NCBI RefSeq assembly: GCF_000787855.1
Contig: NZ_BBPQ01000080.1
Coordinates: 1,958-38,369 of the forward strand
Length of the DNA stretch: 36,412 nt
Reading direction: 5' to 3'
Source: Streptacidiphilus anmyonensis
GTDB taxonomy: Bacteria; Actinomycetota; Actinomycetes; Streptomycetales; Streptomycetaceae
This document shows, one piece after another, positions 33,648-36,412 of the stretch. The notes under the pieces were generated by a model. That model worked only from the letters and a program-made list of their open reading frames with translations, was not told the origin of the DNA and made no database searches. Each line of letters opens with the position of its first letter. The stretch's first letter is position 1. Position numbers and translations under genes: made by a program.

Positions 33648-36412
33648 GTGAGCCACAACGAGGCAGCTCCAGGTGCCGGTAGCGCACCCCAGGTCCGGCC
33701 TGCAGGTCGGCTCTCCCTGAGCAACCGCCGCCTACCCTTCAAGCTGATCGCGATCCTCCTGGTTCCCGTCGTCGCAGCCCTGGCGTTCGCCGGACTGCGC
33801 GTACAGAGCTCGGTCACGAGCTGGCGGAACGCCCAGGACGCGGAGAAGACGGCGAAGCTCGTCGAGGCGGCGGCCGCGGTCGAGGAGGACATCGACCTCG
33901 AACGCAACGGCTCGCTCCCCTACCTGATGACGCCGGCCGAGGCGCAGAAGCCGAACCAGACGGTCACGGATCTGCAGAACACGACCAACGCGGCGATCGC
34001 CAACTTCAAGCAGCTGGCCGCCGGCGCGCCGAACATCGGCCATGTGCGGACCCGCGTCGCGGACGCCCTGAAGGAACTCCAGGGCATCGACGCGATGCGG
34101 AAGAGGGACTACAGCCAACCGGGCACCACGACCGAGATCCAGTACTCCTCGCTCACCTCCGCGCTCCAGGGTCTCGACAACGAGCTCGTCTTCGGCAACG
34201 GCAGCAGCATCAACTCCGACGGCCGCGCGATCTACGCGATCACCCTGGCCAAGGACGCCGACTCGATCGTGCAGTCCATCGTGCTGCACCTGCTGCTGGA
34301 GAAGTACGAGCCGGACGGCAACCCGAAGAGCCCGGCCTCGCAGGCCTACGCAAGCCAGCAGCTCGGCGCCTACGCGTACTACTACCTCGAGGGCATCGCC
34401 CAGGAGGAGTTCACCAACTCCGCCGACCCGGCCTTCGTCGCCGCGCTGAACCAGGGCCTGCAGAACGTGCAGGCCGCCATGGAGAACAGCGCCCAGCAGG
34501 CCGCGGCCGCGGCCCAGGCCAGCGGCGGACAGGCCAAGAAGCCGCTGACCATCGACCAGATGGTCGCGATCGTCTACACCGCCCCGACGCCGCACGCCGC
34601 GAAGGCCGCGGGCGTCACGCCGACGCTGTGGGTCAACGAGACCAACGCCGTCTTCGACGCGCTGCGCAACGTCGAGAAGAAGCTGATCGCCGACGCGGTG
34701 AGCCAGTCCTCGACCGAGGCGAGCAGCGCCCGCAACGACGCCGTCATGAACGGCGCGATCGTGCTCGTCGCGGTGCTCCTGGCCGGCCTGGTGACCACGC
34801 TGGTGGCCCGTTCGATGATCGGCAACATGCGCCGCCTGCGGGACGGCGCCCAGCAGGTCGCCCAGCAGCGCCTGCCCGACCTGGTGCGTCAGCTGTCCAA
34901 GACCGACCCCGGCAGGGTCGACCTGACGGTCGCCCCGATCCAGGTGAACGGCAAGGACGAGATCGCCGAGGTCGCCCGCGCCTTCGACGAGGTCCACCGC
35001 GAGGCCATCCGACTCGCCTCCGAGCAGGCCATGCTCCGTGGCAACGTCAACGCGATCTTCACCAACCTCTCGCGCCGCTCGCACGGTCTGATCGAACGCC
35101 AGCTGGCGCTGATCACGGACCTGGAGAACCACGAGGCCGACCCGGACCAGCTGGAGAACCTCTTCAAGCTGGACCACCTCGCCACCCGCATGCGCCGCAA
35201 CGGCGAGAACCTGCTGGTTCTGGCGGGCGAGGACGCCGGCCGCTCCTGGGGTGAGCCGATCCCGCTGGTGGACGTGCTCCGCGCGGCCGCCTCCGAGGTG
35301 GAGCAGTACGAGCGCATCGAACTGGCCGGCATACCCGAGACCGACGTCGTCGGCCCCGCGGTCACCGACCTCGTGCACCTGCTCGCCGAGTTGCTGGAGA
35401 ACGCCACCACCTTCTCCAGCCCGCAGACCAAGGTCCGGGTCACCGCGACCCGCCTGCCCGACCAGCGCGTGCTGGTCGAGATCCACGACAAGGGCATCGG
35501 CCTCACCGCCGAGGACTTCGCGGAGATCAACGCGAAGCTGGCCGAGCCGCCCACCGTGGACGCCTCCGTCTCCCGGCAGATGGGCCTCTTCGTGGTCGGC
35601 CGCCTGGCCGAGCGCCACGGCATCCGGGTCCAGCTGCGCCCCTCCGGCGAGTCCGCCGGCACCACCTCCCTGGTCATGCTGCCCGAGCGGCTGACCCAGG
35701 TCGGCGGCGTCGCCCAGCCCGAGGAGCAGTTCACCGTCTCCCGCATCTACCCGGAGTCCGCTCAGGGCGCCGAGATGCCGGGCATGCGCACCGCGAGCGA
35801 GCTGGGCTTCGACGACAGCCGCTACGACCGGGCCCTGGAGGCGGGCGACCAGGCCTCCGCCCTCGACTCGGTGCAGCGCTCGCTGCGCCTCGGCCAGCGC
35901 CGCCACGCGGCCGCGCTGGAGACCGGCGAGCCGCTCGACCCCACGGCGCAGGGCGCCCCCGCCTCGTTCCGTGGCAACGGCCAGCCGCCCGCCGAGTACG
36001 GCGACTACGGCTCCGGCCGCGAGTACGGCGGCCAGGAGTACGCGGGCCAGGAGTACGGCAACGGCAACCGCACCTTCGAGCAGAACTTCGACGCCGAGTA
36101 CCGCTCGGAGTTCGGCGCCCAGTTCGGCGCCGAGCCGGGCAACGACTACTCCGGCGCCGGTGAGTACGGCGGCTACGGCCGCGGCGGGGAGCCCGCGACG
36201 GGCCACCCGCAGGAGACCGGCTTCGAGACCGGCCGCTACACCTCCCAGCACTTCGAGGCCGGCGTCGCCGACCAGGGCGGCTACGGCACGGACTACGCCG
36301 CCGAGGACACCTACTTCACCCCGGGCTCCACCCCGGGCATGCAGCACTACGGCACGGGCGCCCCGACCTACGAGCCCGGCCCCGCCCCCACGCAGGGCGC
36401 GCAGCCGCCCGC
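33648..36412 (+). CDS. Second CvnA-like sensor kinase, cut by right edge
   Basis: Starts another conservon-type operon; the partners would lie beyond the window. About 921 residues are present. Transmembrane helix 1 is about 33-52 (LIAILLVPVVAALAFAGL), an extracellular NIT-like domain to about 368, helix 2 about 369-388, HAMP, dimer region with FKLDHLATRMRRNGENLL (His510), HATPase_c with ELLENAT (Asn585) and DKGIGL. From about 685 a disordered tail with Tyr/Gly/Gln/Glu repeats (YGGQEYAGQEYGNG). The cytoplasmic core is nearly the same as in the first CvnA, but the sensor domain is not, so they sense different signals. Start is unsure: GTG 33648 has GAGAGG nine bases upstream; in-frame ATGs at 33597 and 33609 have none. 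Confidence 0.92.
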   Translation, partial: MSHNEAAPGAGSAPQVRPAGRLSLSNRRLPFKLIAILLVPVVAALAFAGLRVQSSVTSWRNAQDAEKTAKLVEAAAAVEEDIDLERNGSLPYLMTPAEAQKPNQTVTDLQNTTNAAIANFKQLAAGAPNIGHVRTRVADALKELQGIDAMRKRDYSQPGTTTEIQYSSLTSALQGLDNELVFGNGSSINSDGRAIYAITLAKDADSIVQSIVLHLLLEKYEPDGNPKSPASQAYASQQLGAYAYYYLEGIAQEEFTNSADPAFVAALNQGLQNVQAAMENSAQQAAAAAQASGGQAKKPLTIDQMVAIVYTAPTPHAAKAAGVTPTLWVNETNAVFDALRNVEKKLIADAVSQSSTEASSARNDAVMNGAIVLVAVLLAGLVTTLVARSMIGNMRRLRDGAQQVAQQRLPDLVRQLSKTDPGRVDLTVAPIQVNGKDEIAEVARAFDEVHREAIRLASEQAMLRGNVNAIFTNLSRRSHGLIERQLALITDLENHEADPDQLENLFKLDHLATRMRRNGENLLVLAGEDAGRSWGEPIPLVDVLRAAASEVEQYERIELAGIPETDVVGPAVTDLVHLLAELLENATTFSSPQTKVRVTATRLPDQRVLVEIHDKGIGLTAEDFAEINAKLAEPPTVDASVSRQMGLFVVGRLAERHGIRVQLRPSGESAGTTSLVMLPERLTQVGGVAQPEEQFTVSRIYPESAQGAEMPGMRTASELGFDDSRYDRALEAGDQASALDSVQRSLRLGQRRHAAALETGEPLDPTAQGAPASFRGNGQPPAEYGDYGSGREYGGQEYAGQEYGNGNRTFEQNFDAEYRSEFGAQFGAEPGNDYSGAGEYGGYGRGGEPATGHPQETGFETGRYTSQHFEAGVADQGGYGTDYAAEDTYFTPGSTPGMQHYGTGAPTYEPGPAPTQGAQPP

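Noticed and set aside
33732-36347. 871-codon minus-strand open frame opposite the second cvnA
   Set aside because: Same reason: shadow of a GC-rich gene with recognised domains on the plus strand.

Overview
The window is very GC-rich and has the codon use of a high-GC actinomycete. Gene content and order (smc-acyP-mutM-rnc-rpmF, coaD-rsmD, recG, rpmB, thiD, thiL, ddlA-gpsA-plsC, cofC, a two-domain HU protein, leuCD-ndgR, a Gln/Glu tRNA cluster, then conservon operons) point to Streptomyces or a close relative (Streptomycetaceae). This is core chromosome, not an island: I see no integrase, transposase, phage gene, CRISPR array or biosynthetic cluster.

Layout. 1-7225 is mostly one minus-strand housekeeping block, transcribed right to left: rsmD-coaD, a DivIVA/AtpF-like coiled-coil protein, yceD-rpmF-rnc-mutM-acyP, a 64-residue coiled-coil protein with its own terminator, then smc (cut by the left edge). 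7423-11962 holds a DUF-type protein, recG and a FakA/DAK2-type kinase. 12242-12427 is rpmB on the plus strand, sharing a strong bidirectional terminator with thiD. 12528-15439 is thiL / pfkA / thiD, with pfkA boxed in by hairpins and carrying its own leaderless-type promoter. 15679-16454 has a stand-alone Lrp/AsnC ligand-binding domain and a DUF3515 lipoprotein. 16487-19571 is plsC-gpsA-ddlA (phospholipid and peptidoglycan precursors). 19713-20540 is cofC (coenzyme F420), read in frame into a 67-residue small protein. 20829-24106 is hupS, a 92-residue unknown, and leuCD. ndgR diverges from leuC across a shared palindromic promoter. 25109-25537 is a five-tRNA array (Gln-Glu-Glu-Glu-Gln). 25614-27126 is an overlapping FAH-family / HAD gene pair. 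27243-27434 is a small protein with a duplicated TANPRRT motif. 27982-33337 is a conservon (sensor kinase-like CvnA, Roadblock CvnB, DUF742 CvnC, GTPase CvnD), and a second CvnA-like gene runs off the right edge.

How it works together. The left block joins ribosome maturation (rnc, rpmF, yceD, rsmD), DNA repair (mutM, recG) and chromosome organisation (smc). The conservons are membrane-associated signalling modules that resemble eukaryotic GPCR/G-protein modules in outline: an ATP-binding sensor, a Roadblock regulator, a DUF742 protein and a small GTPase.

Most worth checking: (1) one extra G at the 3' end of cvnB that removes its stop and joins it in frame to cvnC through a spacer that looks non-coding and holds a strong hairpin; (2) GCAA-tetraloop hairpins with compensatory stem changes between the tRNA-Glu copies; (3) the ndgR/leuC palindrome that contains both divergent promoters; (4) the self-contained pfkA unit between thiL and thiD; (5) the cofC read-through fusion; (6) two inverted copies of a MITE-like intergenic repeat; (7) the TANPRRT small protein. 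I found no convincing wholly new multi-gene system.
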